A stretch of 64,000 nt of DNA, taken from assembly GCA_029237695.1 (NCBI GenBank), contig CM055267.1, forward strand, positions 5,540,036 to 5,604,035, given 5' to 3'. Source of the DNA: Conchocele bisecta (taxonomy: Eukaryota > Mollusca > Bivalvia > Lucinida > Thyasiridae). The notes under the pieces were generated by a model that was not told where the DNA came from, did not search any database, and saw only the letters and a program-made list of their open reading frames with translations. Positions 8,301 through 17,935 of the stretch are shown here, one piece after another (the stretch's first letter is position 1; every line of letters begins with the position of its first letter). Made by a program: the position numbers and the translations under genes.

Positions 8301-10844
8301 GGGGAAATTGGTTCCGAGACGTGCCTGACCCAGATCTACTGTGCTATTTATCACTGTAAGCTGATTGGCCTTTGCCCCTAACTAGTCTACTTTGGCAGCC
8401 ATATTTATTTGCACAGGAAATATTAACATGCAAAGAAAAATATTCAGTGCATGAAAGTATACAACCCCATTTTTTAGGATGTGGAAGGGCCTGTAACCCC
8501 ACCTTCTCGGATATGTACGACCCACCCCCCACCTCCCTTCAATGAACACCGTCGATCAGATAAGATTTATCCCTAGATGACAGGAATAGCAACATGAACT
8601 AGCCCAACAACAATACCACTAGTTTTGGGCGGGAAGCCACTTCTAATATCGACATCTGCATTTTAACTTTGTTTTCCAGCGTACCCTATATGGGCCACAA
8701 GAGCGTTGGGTGTCTGTTTTTGGTGCATTCAGTTTTGAAGCTATCCGTAATTACCTGAAAGTGAAAGATTCTGTGGCCGGAGACCTGAAAGGGGAAGGCA
8801 GACTGATGGGTGGTAAGTAATTACTGTACCACTATGACAACATTTCCCGAAAATTTGCCAGTCTATATCTGCTGTAAATCTATGTAAAGCGTATGTCAAA
8901 CTAATTTGTGTAACTATGTATATCACGGTATGTAGCTCACTATGGGGAGAAAGTGTGTCCGGTGAGCTCAGTCGGTAGTGATGGTACGGTAAACCAGAGT
9001 CTGGGGTTCGAGTACCGCGGCCGGGTGCACACTCCTCACCCTGTGACACAGATATATGCAATTTCATCTCAATCAGGCGATAGATGCAGCATTTAGAACA
9101 GAATTCCTGCAACTTTTGTTTTGACTGTCCCTCATATAGTACGTCTATGGGAATTTAACCTTTTTGCAAGGAACTAAAGTTACATCTTTAATAAAAATCC
9201 AATGACATTGGCTGAAGGCCGTCACCTTCAGTCAGTACTGTTTGACTTTTTATACGCCTGTTTGAAAAATGGGACATGATATTCTGGTATACTGCTGTCC
9301 GTATGTGTGTCAGATTTGTTTTTTTGGGTACCTATTATTTCTGCAGCCCTAAGTCCTATTGACTTCAAACTTCATATACTTACTTATCTTGATTGCTATT
9401 GTCATTACATAGCCCACCTATGCGGGCCACATGCCCAAGGTCAAGGTCAAATTACTTAGAAGTTTGTGTTAAAATTTTGGCAAATTTGCGTTAAGAGTTT
9501 TAGTTAAGAGACTACCTATTATTTCTGCAACCCTAAGTCCAATTGACATGAAACTTCATATACTTGTTTATTTTGATCTATATTTTCATTTCATAGCCCA
9601 CCATGCCATCCACATGCCCAAGGTCAAGGTCAAATTACAATGTAACTGTACTTAGAAGTTTGTATTAAAATGTTGGTAAAATTTGCGTTAAAAGTTTTTT
9701 TGACTAAAGTTCTACTTGACCGATCCTAACCAATTTTTACATGTTTATCACGTCAATATGAGTTATCTCCCCTTGTTGACTGGCCTTGCCTCGACGGGCG
9801 TATATTGTGACTTTCGGCACTCTTGTTGGTTGTCTGTTTTATCTCTGCAACCCTTAGTTGGATTGGCTTGAAACTTCATTTTCATAATTATTTGCCATCA
9901 TAAATATTTTCATTCTATAGCCCAGCCCACCCATGCGGCCACTGTGTTCAAGGTTAAATGACGTGGCCAAATTTACCTTAATTTTCCATCTGTTATATCT
10001 GTAACCCGAAGTCGGATTGGCTTGAAACCTAATATACTTATTTGACATCGTTCATATTTTCATTCTATAGTCCACCCATGCAGCCTTTGTGTTCACGGGC
10101 AAGGTCAAATGACTTAAAAATCTGTGTTAAAGTTTTTGTCTCCCTCTTATCTCTGCATCTCTGTCAGATTGGCTTGAAATTTCATATACTTCTTTGTCAA
10201 AGCAATATTTGTTCAGGGTCCTGGTCCATTTTTTTTTATATCCATCAGTGTTACGAATTCCCTTTTTCAATGGAGTTCTCCCCCCTTGTATATTAGCTAC
10301 ACCTTGATGGGCGTATATTGTGACCTTCCACACTCTTGTTTAAAGTTTATATCCCTGCTAATTTTTAACAACAAATGTTTATTCATTACAACTTCAACAT
10401 AATTCTGTTTCACAGTGATTAAAATAATTTTAGATCTGTTTTGCCTACAGTTTCCAGATTCCCACAACTGCTCATACGCATTCGTTTTATGATGAGTCCT
10501 GTCAAAGTTAGTGATATTACATGAAAATAACGATATGCTGGGAATTCAGAGCAAATGGAATTTGAACAAATGTAGGTTCTTTGAACTTGTGCCATGTACC
10601 CGGGTGTGGCCACTCGCGACCATGAACATGCTGATCAATGCTCAGACTCATGTAAATCATTTGGAGTTTGAATTATTGTAAATTGTGAGCCCGCCATGTA
10701 TGACGTGTGTTGCGTGTTACAGCGGTGTACGTGGTGGGTCCAGCAGACCAGGGCGTGATCTTCCAGCACCACGAGGCCAACTTCGGCGACCATGCAGACC
10801 TCAACTTGGTGAAGGCTGCCATTGAACAAATTCACCGAGAATAA
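2287..10844 (+). CDS. SELENOU: Selenoprotein U (PRXL2A-like), 3' four exons
   Basis: This is a peroxiredoxin-like 2 / selenoprotein U redox protein with a thioredoxin-like fold, inferred from the family. Spliced exons 2287-2361, 7930-8064, 8680-8812 and 10723-10844 give 154 residues and a TAA stop. Visible motifs, in order, are LWKERGAVIMAVRRPG, the redox motif U-P-M-C (Sec from TGA at 2344), AEAQGLSSLRP, YGPQERW, LKGEGRLMGA, VYVVGPADQG and the end IEQIHRE. They line up one for one with vertebrate PRXL2A/FAM213A from memory (AVRRPGCFLC, LSSLKP, YGPQRR, LEGEG, VFVVG). The N-terminal part, roughly 65 residues including the family's hydrophobic start, is missing and should be left of the window. 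All four joins keep frame. Vertebrate members are redox regulators; function here is inferred. Confidence 0.9.
2344..2346 (+). other. SELENOU: In-frame TGA = selenocysteine codon
   Basis: The TGA sits exactly where Cys-homologues of the family have the first Cys of CxxC, three codons before TGC (2353-2355). Conserved coding sequence continues after it in three more exons, and a SECIS-like hairpin follows the true stop. Together these support recoding to Sec. Confidence 0.88.
2488..7929 (+). repeat. 27-bp minisatellite, about 200 copies, intronic
   Basis: The consensus unit is close to GGTTAACTATACCCTGTGTG followed by TTGTAAG (27 bases). The main variants are TGTATG or TGTGAG for TGTGTG and TTGTAGG for TTGTAAG. 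The array fills nearly all of the intron between SelU exons 2287-2361 and 7930-8064. Because 27 is divisible by 3 and the unit lacks stops in some frames, it makes long false reading frames on both strands. Three stretches (about 3120-3760, 4545-5010 and 5040-5350) are full of one-base indels and include a 22-base G run near 4985. Confidence 0.95.
7930..8064 (+). CDS. SELENOU: SelU exon (EAQGLSSLRP...LDTE)
   Basis: A 135-base exon, phase 0 at both ends. The acceptor TTGTAG is the end of the last minisatellite unit; the donor is GTGAAT. It encodes LSSLRPVMDAHGV and FLQGQLYLDTE, matching the family's LSSLKP and FKGEIFLD blocks. It is much more GC-rich than the flanking repeat. Confidence 0.9.
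8065..8679 (+). other. SelU intron, no further gene
   Basis: AT-rich intron with a 12-base G run near 8292. It ends TTTTCCAG. I see no repeat family beyond the G tract. Confidence 0.6.
8680..8812 (+). CDS. SELENOU: SelU exon (YGPQERW...GEGRLMG)
   Basis: A 133-base exon, phase 0 in and phase 1 out. The acceptor is TTTTCCAG and the donor GTAAGT. It encodes RTLYGPQERWVSVFGAF and DLKGEGRLMG, the conserved YGPQ and GEG blocks of PRXL2/SelU proteins. Confidence 0.9.
8952..9040 (+). mobile_element. tRNA-derived SINE head in SelU intron
   Basis: The block contains a good pol III A box (TGAGCTCAGTCGG, near 8962) and a B box (GGTTCGAGTAC, near 9004) at tRNA-like spacing. The cloverleaf ends are not matched well and no clean anticodon arm is seen, so I call it a SINE head or tRNA pseudogene rather than a functional tRNA. 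Confidence 0.55.
9251..9831 (-). mobile_element. Tandem-core element, family C, copy 1
   Basis: On the - strand the copy starts CAAGAGTGCCGAAAGTCACA and ATACGCCCGTC, then carries core units with AAGGTCAAG and ACTTAGGG. It ends in a hairpin-like GTCCCATTTTTCAAACAGGC followed by GTATAAAAAG. Similar starts occur at 10345, 19495, 24582 and 36817, and a similar 3' end at 27119-27147. No protein is encoded. Confidence 0.55.
9832..10345 (-). mobile_element. Tandem-core element, family C, copy 2
   Basis: A second, directly adjacent copy of the same family. The 5' end on the - strand (AACAAGAGTGTGGAAGGTCA) is near 10345, and at least two and a half core units carry CATTCTATAG and CCCACCCATGC. It lies in the last SelU intron. 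Confidence 0.55.
10346..10722 (+). other. SelU last intron end, no further gene
   Basis: Non-repetitive AT-rich sequence ending TGCGTGTTACAG, the acceptor of the last exon. Nothing else is recognised. Confidence 0.5.
10723..10844 (+). CDS. SELENOU: SelU last coding exon
   Basis: Enters in phase 1 (the split codon gives Ala) and ends in TAA at 10842-10844. It encodes VYVVGPADQGVIFQHHEANF and DLNLVKAAIEQIHRE, matching the C-terminus of PRXL2A (VFVVGSGKQGILLEHREKEF from memory). The acceptor is GTTACAG. Confidence 0.9.
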
Positions 10845-11240
10845 GCTCATCCTCAACTCCTAGGGTTGCTGTTCACCTGCCCAGCCCAGCGAGGGATGAT
10901 TTTGAGAAAAACGGAGCATATATTTTGCTTCATTTCTCAAATGTTTCTAGCTCTAATCATTGATATAAACCAATAGCGTAAAACTATTCTGGTAATTTCA
11001 CACGAGTAGCATCTATCAACCGAGTCCTATCCCCTTACGCCTATATACATTGGACATTCTCTGGCTATACCCAGTTTACCGGTAGTTGATGCTTTTCATC
11101 ATGCCAGTCTGGTGTTACGGTATTATCTCGTGCCTTGCAGGAGACATATCCCTCCTGTATGCTGGGATGCCTTTCTCGGTCTTACCACTTTTCATAGTGT
11201 TTTCATAGTGAAGTTCAAAATGAACTTGTTTTGTGTGTTT
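10845..11240 (+). other. SELENOU: SelU 3' UTR region
   Basis: The non-coding tail follows the stop. It contains the SECIS-like hairpin about 50 bases downstream. No canonical AATAAA is seen before the next repeat block, so the poly(A) site is uncertain. Confidence 0.6.
10896..10947 (+). promoter_or_regulatory. SECIS-like hairpin (type 2)
   Basis: A SECIS directs Sec insertion at UGA. The 5' quartet is ATGA (10896-10899). Helix II is a perfect 9-bp pairing of TTTGAGAAA (10901-10909) with TTTCTCAAA (10933-10941). The unpaired apical AA is at 10910-10911. A second helix, GGAGCA (10913-10918) with TGCTTC (10926-10931), caps it as in form 2. The A at 10896 pairs with T at 10946, and G 10895 with C 10947. 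One departure: the 3' quartet strand is TGTT (10942-10945) where TGAN is expected, so only one of the two tandem G.A pairs can form. Confidence 0.78.
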
Positions 11241-11384
11241 ATTTTTATGTACCCCGAAATATTATAGTCACCACCCTGTCGGTCTGTCCGTCCGTCCATC
11301 CGTCCGTCCGTCCATCCATCTGTCTGTCCCATAGTTGCGTTAAAGTTTTTGGGTACTTAGTCTGTAACCGTAAGTCAGATTAGC
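11241..11384 (-). repeat. Family C fragment with CCGT microsatellite
   Basis: It holds GTCCGTCCGTCC-type tetranucleotide repeats (11287-11336) and then a family C core piece (TCTGTAACCGTAAGTCAGAT). It is cut off by the next element; family C sequence resumes at 13157. Confidence 0.5.
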
Positions 11385-13156
11385 TTGGGGGAGTATACTG
11401 GGGTCAGTTTGTCCGTCACTAAACTTAACATCAGAGAAATATTGTTATAACTTCTATTTCCTTCATCCAAAATGCTTAATATTTCACACATGCATTCCTG
11501 TAAGGCTCTACTGCCATGCTGTGCCAAATCCACGACCGTCCAACCCCCACTAATCCCAAGGTCAAGGTCAAATACTTAGTCTCTTTACATACAAAACTTA
11601 ACATCAGAGAAATATTGTTATAACTTCTATTTCCTTAAAATGTTTAATATTTCACACATGCATTCCTGTAAGGCTCTACTACCATGCTGTGCCAAATCCA
11701 CGACCGTCCAACCCCCGCTGATCCCAAGGTCAAGGTCAAATACTTAGTCTCTTTACAAAACTTAACATCAGAGAAATATTGTTATAACTTCTATTTCCTT
11801 CATCCAAAATGCTTAATATTTCACACATGCACTCCTGTAAGACATTACTACCATGTTGTGCCAAATCCACGACCGTCCACCCTCTGCTGATCCCAAGGTC
11901 AAGGTCAAATACTTGGTATCTTTACAAAACTTAACATCAGAGAAATATGTTATATAACTTCCATTTCCTTCATTTAAAATGCTTAATATTTCACATATGC
12001 ATTCCTGTCAGACTTTACTACCATGCTGTGCAAACTCCATGACCATCCAACCCCCGCTGATCCCAAGGTCAAGGTCAAATACTTGGTCTCTTTACAAAAC
12101 TTAACATCAGAGAAATAAGTTATAACTTCTATTTCCTTCATTGAAAATTCTTAATATTTCACACATGCATTCCTCTATTAAAGGTTGTACTAACATGCTG
12201 TGACAAATGTACGACCGTCCAAGCCCCGCTGATCCCAAGGTCAAGGTGACATAGTTAGTCTCTTTACAAAACTTAACATCAGAGAAATATTGTTATAACT
12301 TCTATTTCCTTCATCCAAAACGTTTAATATTTCTCACATGCATTCCTGTAAGGCTCTACTACCATGATGTGCCAAATCCAAGACCGTCCAACCCCCGCTG
12401 ATCCCAAGGTCAAGGTCAAATACTTAGTCTCTTTACAAAACTTAACATCAGAAAAATATTGTTATAACTTCTATTTCCTTCATCCAAAATGTTTAATATT
12501 TGACACATGCATTCCTGTAAGACTTTACTACCATGCTGTGCCAAATCCACGACCGTCCATCCCCTGCTGATCCCAAGGTCAAGGTCAAATACTTAGTCTC
12601 TTTACAAAACTTAACATCAGAGAAATAAGTTATAACTTCTATTTCCTTCATTGAAAATTCTTAATATTTCACACATGCATTCCTCTAAGGTTGTACTAAC
12701 ATGCTGTGACAAATCTATGACCGTCCAAGCCCCGCTGATCCCAAGGTCAAGGTGACAGTCTCTTTACAAAACTTAACATCAGAGAAATATGTTATAACTT
12801 CTATTTCTTTCATCGAAAATTCTTAATATTTCATGCATGCATTCCTCTAAGGCTCTACTATCATGCTGTGATAAATGCCCGCTGATCTCGAGGTCAAGGT
12901 CACATACTTTGTCTCTTTACAAAACTTAACATCAGAGAAATCGGTTACGACTTCTATTTCCTTGCTCGGATCTGCTTCACATTTCACACGCTCCAATGGA
13001 CCTCTACCACCCTGTGACAAATTCACGTTCGTGCCGCCCCCGCTAAGCCCAGAGTCAAGGTCACAAACCCACACACTTGGATTTGTTTTTATATATTTAG
13101 GGGTACCTGGGCCCACGTGGGGGTATTCCGTAAGCCTCGCTTACTGACCAATCTAG
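11385..13156 (-). mobile_element. Tandem-core element B, copy 1, ten core units
   Basis: On the - strand it starts CTAGATTGGTCAGTAAGCGA, runs through about ten core units of roughly 167 bp (each with CTCTGATGTTAAG, TGACCTTGGGATCAGCG-like text and GGCACAGCATG), and ends near CCAGTATACTCCCCC. The same element, with four core units, lies on the + strand at 51401-52375. No protein is encoded; the open frames inside are by-products of the repeat. The layout resembles bivalve pearl-type or rolling-circle-related non-autonomous elements. Confidence 0.75.
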
Positions 13157-13560
13157 TTTCATTCTGTGGTCCACCCATACGGCCCCTGTGCTCAAGGTAA
13201 AATGCCTTACAATTTGCATTAAAGTTTTTGAAGGGTACATCCATCAGTTTTTGTCGAGCCAGCTTGCAGAAAGCAAGACATAATTATCACAATGACGTCC
13301 GAAACCTGCGTTAATACCTTATATCACTGCAGTCGTAAGTCACATTGACTTTAAACTTCATATGCTTATTATTCATCATCCATATATTCATCCACTCATA
13401 CGACCCCTGTGCCCAAGGTCAAATGACTTAGAAATTTCCGTTAAATTTTTGTCAAAATTTCCGTTAAATTTTTCAGATACCTACTATCTCTGTAACCGCA
13501 AGTCAGATTTGCTTGAAACTTGAAATATATGACTTTGCTGTTGAATGCACATAAAACCCC
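13157..13560 (-). repeat. Family C core repeats, continued
   Basis: Core units with ATTCATCCACTCATACGACC, CCCAAGGTCAAATGACTTAG and GTAACCGCAAGTCAGATTTG, the same family as 9251-10345 and 11241-11384. Element B copy 1 splits the family. Confidence 0.55.
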
Positions 13561-13578
13561 AATCAATAAATGTTTTAG

Positions 13579-13825
13579 TTGCAACGATGTGTACATGCAC
13601 TGCCGGGTGACGAGTGTCCGTGTGTTGGGGCCAGCCACCGGTGTAGATGCCAGGCTGCGGCCGTGTTACCATGGTCCCGTGGTGGCCTGGTGTATGACGT
13701 GTTTATACCCACGTACCTCCCGTACTGTATGGACACTGATGTTGGCCCAGGTCGTCACTGGAGCAGGGTTACACGGCGAGTCTGCAACTATCCTGGCTGC
13801 CCCAGACAGAACGATGAGTCGCATG
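13579..13825 (+). other. Possible Cys-rich exon, unrecognised
   Basis: A GC-rich island in AT-rich surroundings with acceptor TGTTTTAG (ends 13578) and possible donor GTATAT (13826). The frame starting at 13579 is open throughout and rich in Cys (DECPCVG, RCRCQ, VCNYPGCPRQND) with GLVYDVFIPTYLPYCMDTD. I do not recognise the family. A second frame is also open, so it may be a chance island or a dead exon. Confidence 0.3.
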
Positions 13826-14969
13826 GTATATTCATCATTCAATTGCATATAGCGTACAGAGCCAAACAACCATTGGTAGATATTCTAGTCTGTGTTTGTA
13901 AAACTTTCGGACCACTTGATCCAAATTCGTCTCTGTATCAGACAGTTTGATGGGTCTATCAATCTTCTCGATATTGAACATGAGAACAGAGTACATGCAA
14001 AAGAAGTTTTATAAGTATGGACGCTTGTGTCATAGTTGTTATATCTGCCATTGTAATTACGACACATCAATATTGTCGTGTGAAATCCATATACACATAC
14101 TAATGATACTATAGTGCAATTACCTTGTGAAAACAAAGGCAATAAAATGTTTGTACATGTTAAAGGATTCTCATGTTGTTCCCATGCATGTATAGGGATG
14201 CAAAAAAAGTGACATATCGAGGATTCAGGACGCATTAGGTTTTACCCTATTCTGTCACATTGTGTAAGTCCATGAGCCATAAACCACTTGAATATTTACA
14301 TAATACTGATACTTCACGCATATGTACATCACAACTTTGTGCTGTCCCATTGATTCATTTTTAGTTGGAAAACATATAAACATAAAATATTTATGTAATT
14401 TGTCCAGTTAAAATCTTTTTCTATGCATTCATAGCCAGCATACTTCTTAGCCTTCTTGTACATGAAATCACTAAACATAGATTTGACGGTTTACTAATAG
14501 TAAATACAGGACTTGGTCAAGACAAGATCCAAATGTATTTGCCAACTTCAAAGACGACCAAGCAACTATTATGCAAGCTTTTCATTTGGTCTACAATTTT
14601 GGGTTATTTTTACCGTTAAAAAATTGACTTACGGTAATTTGACCGTGTTGCAATACTAGAAAAGTGTGTCTGTAAATGGAGTCTGTGGTAGCTTTTCATT
14701 AACGAAGGCTTCTATGGAGTCCGAATAAGTGCTACTTCAGGATCGTCTGGAAATGTCAATTGATGGATTTACATTTATTGAGCATAGGCTGCATATGCAA
14801 TTGTTTACAAGAAAACATGGTTAATGTGAAATGTACAGACTATCATAAATTTGCATTTACAAACATTTTAGTCGTACAAAGTTTAGTGAAACGGGCCCCA
14901 GCAGTCTGTGAAGCCATGAAAGATCTGCCGCGGTCATCATGTATCCCAGCTATGATACATAGTGTCTAG
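13826..14969. other. No gene recognised
   Basis: AT-rich. The end (near 14880-14900) shares TTTAGTGAAACGGGCCCCAG with 20813-20828, a short dispersed repeat. Nothing else is seen. Confidence 0.45.
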
Positions 14970-15038
14970 CTCCAGTAACACGGGGCACAACGTGTACGAC
15001 CCGTCGTCTCACAAAACCAGGTTCATCGACATTGCAGG
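14970..15038 (+). other. Possible small exon, unrecognised
   Basis: Acceptor TGTCTAG and donor GGTAAAG bound a 69-base block reading SSNTGHNVYDPSSHKTRFID and IAG. Composition and splice sites look exon-like, but no family is recognised and the reading frame is not fixed by a neighbour. Confidence 0.25.
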
Positions 15039-15825
15039 GTAAAGACCCAAATCAGCATCCCTGCTATATTCACTGTTCGCTATCTATAATGTATCGAGCG
15101 AACAAAGCCATCTATCGTCTTCTATCGGTGCACAAGTGAACCAGAAACTACACTATCGCAGAAGTGGTACCACCACACACATCGCCTCGATACATGAACA
15201 TATTTAATATCGGAAAGAGTTTCAAAGGTTGGAATCAATTTCATGCCCATTTTTTACCTTTGACCTCCATGCTTGACATTGGACTAGGTACGTGCGTATT
15301 GAACATGGCAAACATTTGAGGCTAATAATTTGAAAATGCATTCATCAGTTTAGAAGATATAGAGCAGAACAAAATTTGACCTTTAACCAGTAAGTGACAT
15401 TGACCTTGGATGTAGACACATGCATATTGAACGGGAAATTGTTTCATCATGACAAACGTTAGTGGCAAATTATTTGAAAATCCATTCATCGGTTTAGAAG
15501 ATATAGTACAAAAACTAAATTTGACCTTTGACCTTAACATTGGACATAGACATGTGGGTATTGGAACGCTATAATAATAATACCAGCCGGACATGGCGTT
15601 GTTTACTAGCCCCAGATAAGCCTGTGCATTCGTGCAGTTTGATCAGGATCAACGTTGTTCACCATTCCATCAATGTATCGGCTGTTGTAACATAACATAT
15701 TTATTACTTTGACATGGCTATGGTAATAACTAACATATTGATAAGGTAATTTTTAATAGATGATCTCCAGAAGTAAGCAAATTGCATTCATTCTCCAACA
15801 ATGATATATTTCAAAACACAATACC
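15039..15825 (-). repeat. Family D core repeats (two units)
   Basis: Between about 15240 and 15575, two units of roughly 158 bp carry TTTGAAAATCCATTCATCGG, TTTAGAAGATATAG and TTTGACCTTTGACCTT. The same core makes the array at 53938-55065 and a remnant at 16830-17000. The rest of the stretch shows nothing recognisable. Confidence 0.5.
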
Positions 15826-16512
15826 AGTAAAGCGTTTCGTCGGTGGACAATGTCTCCTCAGTCAGTGTATCGTCAGCTGTCACTGTTTGTTTGTTTGTTT
15901 ATTGGTGTTTAACGGCCTATCAACAGCTAAGGTCATGTAAGGCCGGGCAAACGGGTTCGATCCCATTTTAACCTGCTGCATTGGGGGGAAAATTCCAAAA
16001 TCAGAACTGAATATTTACATCGAGAAACAATATATTCAGCCCTGAAATTAGAATAACCTGACCTGGTGGCAGGTCCATACCACACCAAAGTCACTTGGCC
16101 CCTTCCCCTAAAATAGGATTACGAATAATCGTAATACTCACATAAGGGGTATAACCAGATTCAACTGTCACATACAAAATGCCAAAGACGTATGTGAGGG
16201 CCAAACCAGGTCTCCAGTCGGAATTCCAGTAAAGATGAACCCCGATCGTTAAATTACCCATCGCTTGCACCCACCTTCCACCCACTAGCAGCAGTCACTG
16301 TACTGTCGTTGGATACGGTGTTGCCGACAGTCGGTGTATAGCTAGCGGTCCCTGCAGTTTTGACAGGGAATATGTCGATAGCGTCCATAAGTCGTCCACA
16401 TCCGTTAAGTCTGTAGCAGTTGATATTTCGTCAGCAGTCAGTGTATCGTCAGAAAAGAAATGCTCTTTCGCAGTCTCCACTGATGCCACTTCATCATCGT
16501 CGGTATCCACGT
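15826..16512 (-). pseudogene. Acidic Ser/Thr-rich frame split by a SINE
   Basis: On the - strand 16512-16302 reads DTDDDEVASVETAKEHFF, SDDTLTADEISTATDLTDVD and PYPTTVQ. The frame resumes beyond the SINE at 15886-15826 with ADDTLTEETLSTDETLYW. The repeated DDTLT(A/E)(D/E)E(I/T) theme on both sides shows it was one sequence before the SINE at 15887-16293 landed. No family is recognised. It could be a dead exon or a low-complexity non-coding relic. Confidence 0.4.
15887..16293 (+). mobile_element. GTTTAACGGCC-type SINE, complete, 8-bp TSD
   Basis: GTCACTGT flanks it at 15879-15886 and 16294-16301. It starts with a TTTG run and GGTGTTTAACGGCCTATCAA. It contains a B-box-like GGGTTCGATCCC (near 15954), then TTCCAAAATCAGAACTGAAT, ATATTCAGCCCTGAAATTAG and AGGTCTCCAGTCGG-type blocks. 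Partial copies lie at 17645, 19840, 24271, 26541, 27640, 35265, 43317 and 60062-60475. It encodes nothing. Confidence 0.7.
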
Positions 16513-16803
16513 TTATTTATTTATTAGTTTATTTTCTGAACTGAGGTTCATTTTTTCAACATGGTATTTGTAGCGAGTCGAGGTGGACTTTCACAAAAAC
16601 ACACGAATGTGCAGAATGCATTTCACAATGATTAGGTTCAAAGTGAAGTGTTTTATAATGTTGTGTAAAAGTAAATGCACGACTATTTTGGGATGCGCCA
16701 AAATAGTAAAACCGAGATAAAAATATATGCCCTTGGCAGGATTCGAACTCACGACCGTCCAATCACCAAACAGCAGATCTACCCACTAGAGCACTAAACG
16801 ATG
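16508..16803 (-). mobile_element. tRNA-derived SINE with (TAAA)n tail
   Basis: On the - strand the head (16803-16736) resembles a tRNA with a long variable arm: GTTTAGTGCTCTAGTGGGTA, then GAGTTCGAATCCTGCC as a very good B box. The body follows, and the tail is AATAAACTAATAAATAAATA near 16510. Loss of proper acceptor-stem pairing argues against a working tRNA gene. Confidence 0.65.
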
Positions 16804-17644
16804 TTACTGTTATTAGCTATTCTATGGAATGTTAATGTCTTTGCACTGGTATACAAATACCATGTCTACAACATATGACGTAATAGTTTGAAAATCCATT
16901 TATCGGTTTAGGAGATTTCCGACAGACCGACCGAGAGACAAGTGGACTCGTATATACCCGCCCCTTAAACTGCGTTTGTTGGGGTATAATGAGACTAAGT
17001 TTTCTAACATTGTGGCACAATGCTAAAATGGAGCATCTTCTGGAAACTGTAGGCAGAGAAAAATAGAACAAATACCAATTAAAATTCAACAAAGTATTGT
17101 TTTTAATTTAATAGTAAATGCACAATCCACAATGGGAATTGTATGTACATACAAACTAGACAAAAATATATTACGAGAGGCTGGTGACAGATTTTGATAT
17201 GAATGATTCAACAGATTGGTGACTTGCGGTGCAACTGCCATTGTGTCAGCCGTGCATACAGACCGGAATACAGACACCGGTCTGGTTTGTACAATTAAAT
17301 CCAGCGATATATTTGCACCCTTCTCTCAATAGAACACACCTCACAGGACAGGTGTATTAGTGCAAAAACCACACACATGTGCAACATAATTTGCCGTTGT
17401 TATTTTCAATGTAACATGGTCTAATACAGGAAACACATTGCCAGTTAGGCATGAACGAGTATGCAGCAGTGAAACACGGAGGATTGTTCACCACCACATG
17501 GCCCCAGCAAGTATACAATGTGAAATGCCCTATAGATGGGTTGATTTATTGGTGTTCAACAGCGAACAATGTCTTGAAATAAACACAAAATTTAAGACTT
17601 CAGCAAAAATTTCAGAAAATGCATATTTTTTCACTTTGTGACAC
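16804..17644. other. Family D remnant, otherwise no gene
   Basis: A family D remnant with a 3' end (GTATATACCCGCCCC, TTGTTGGGGTATAATGAG) lies at about 16830-16992. The rest, to 17644, is unassigned AT-rich sequence. Confidence 0.4.
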
Positions 17645-17935
17645 CGACTATAAGGCCATTTAAGGTCAGGCCAACGGGTTCGATCCCATATTTAACCTGC
17701 TGCATTGTGGGAAAAATCCCCAAATCAGAATGGAATATTTACATAAAACAATATATATATTCAGCTGTCAGAAATTAGAATAACCCGATCAGGTCCATAC
17801 CACACCAGTCACTTGGCCCCTTCCCCTAAAAGTAAGGATTACGAATAATCATATTACTCGTATAAGCGGTATAACTCCGACATACCTGAAGGCCAAACCA
17901 GGTCTCCAGTCGGGATCACAGGAAACAAAGTATAA
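17645..17935 (+). mobile_element. GTTTAACGGCC-type SINE, 5'-truncated
   Basis: It has AACGGGTTCGATCCCATATT, CCCCAAATCAGAATGGAATA and CCAGGTCTCCAGTCGGGATC in the same order as the complete copy at 15887-16293, but lacks the start. Confidence 0.6.

Noticed and set aside
16736..16803. Functional tRNA-Leu or tRNA-Ser gene on the - strand
   Set aside because: The B box is good but stem pairing is poor, and a SINE body with tail follows directly.
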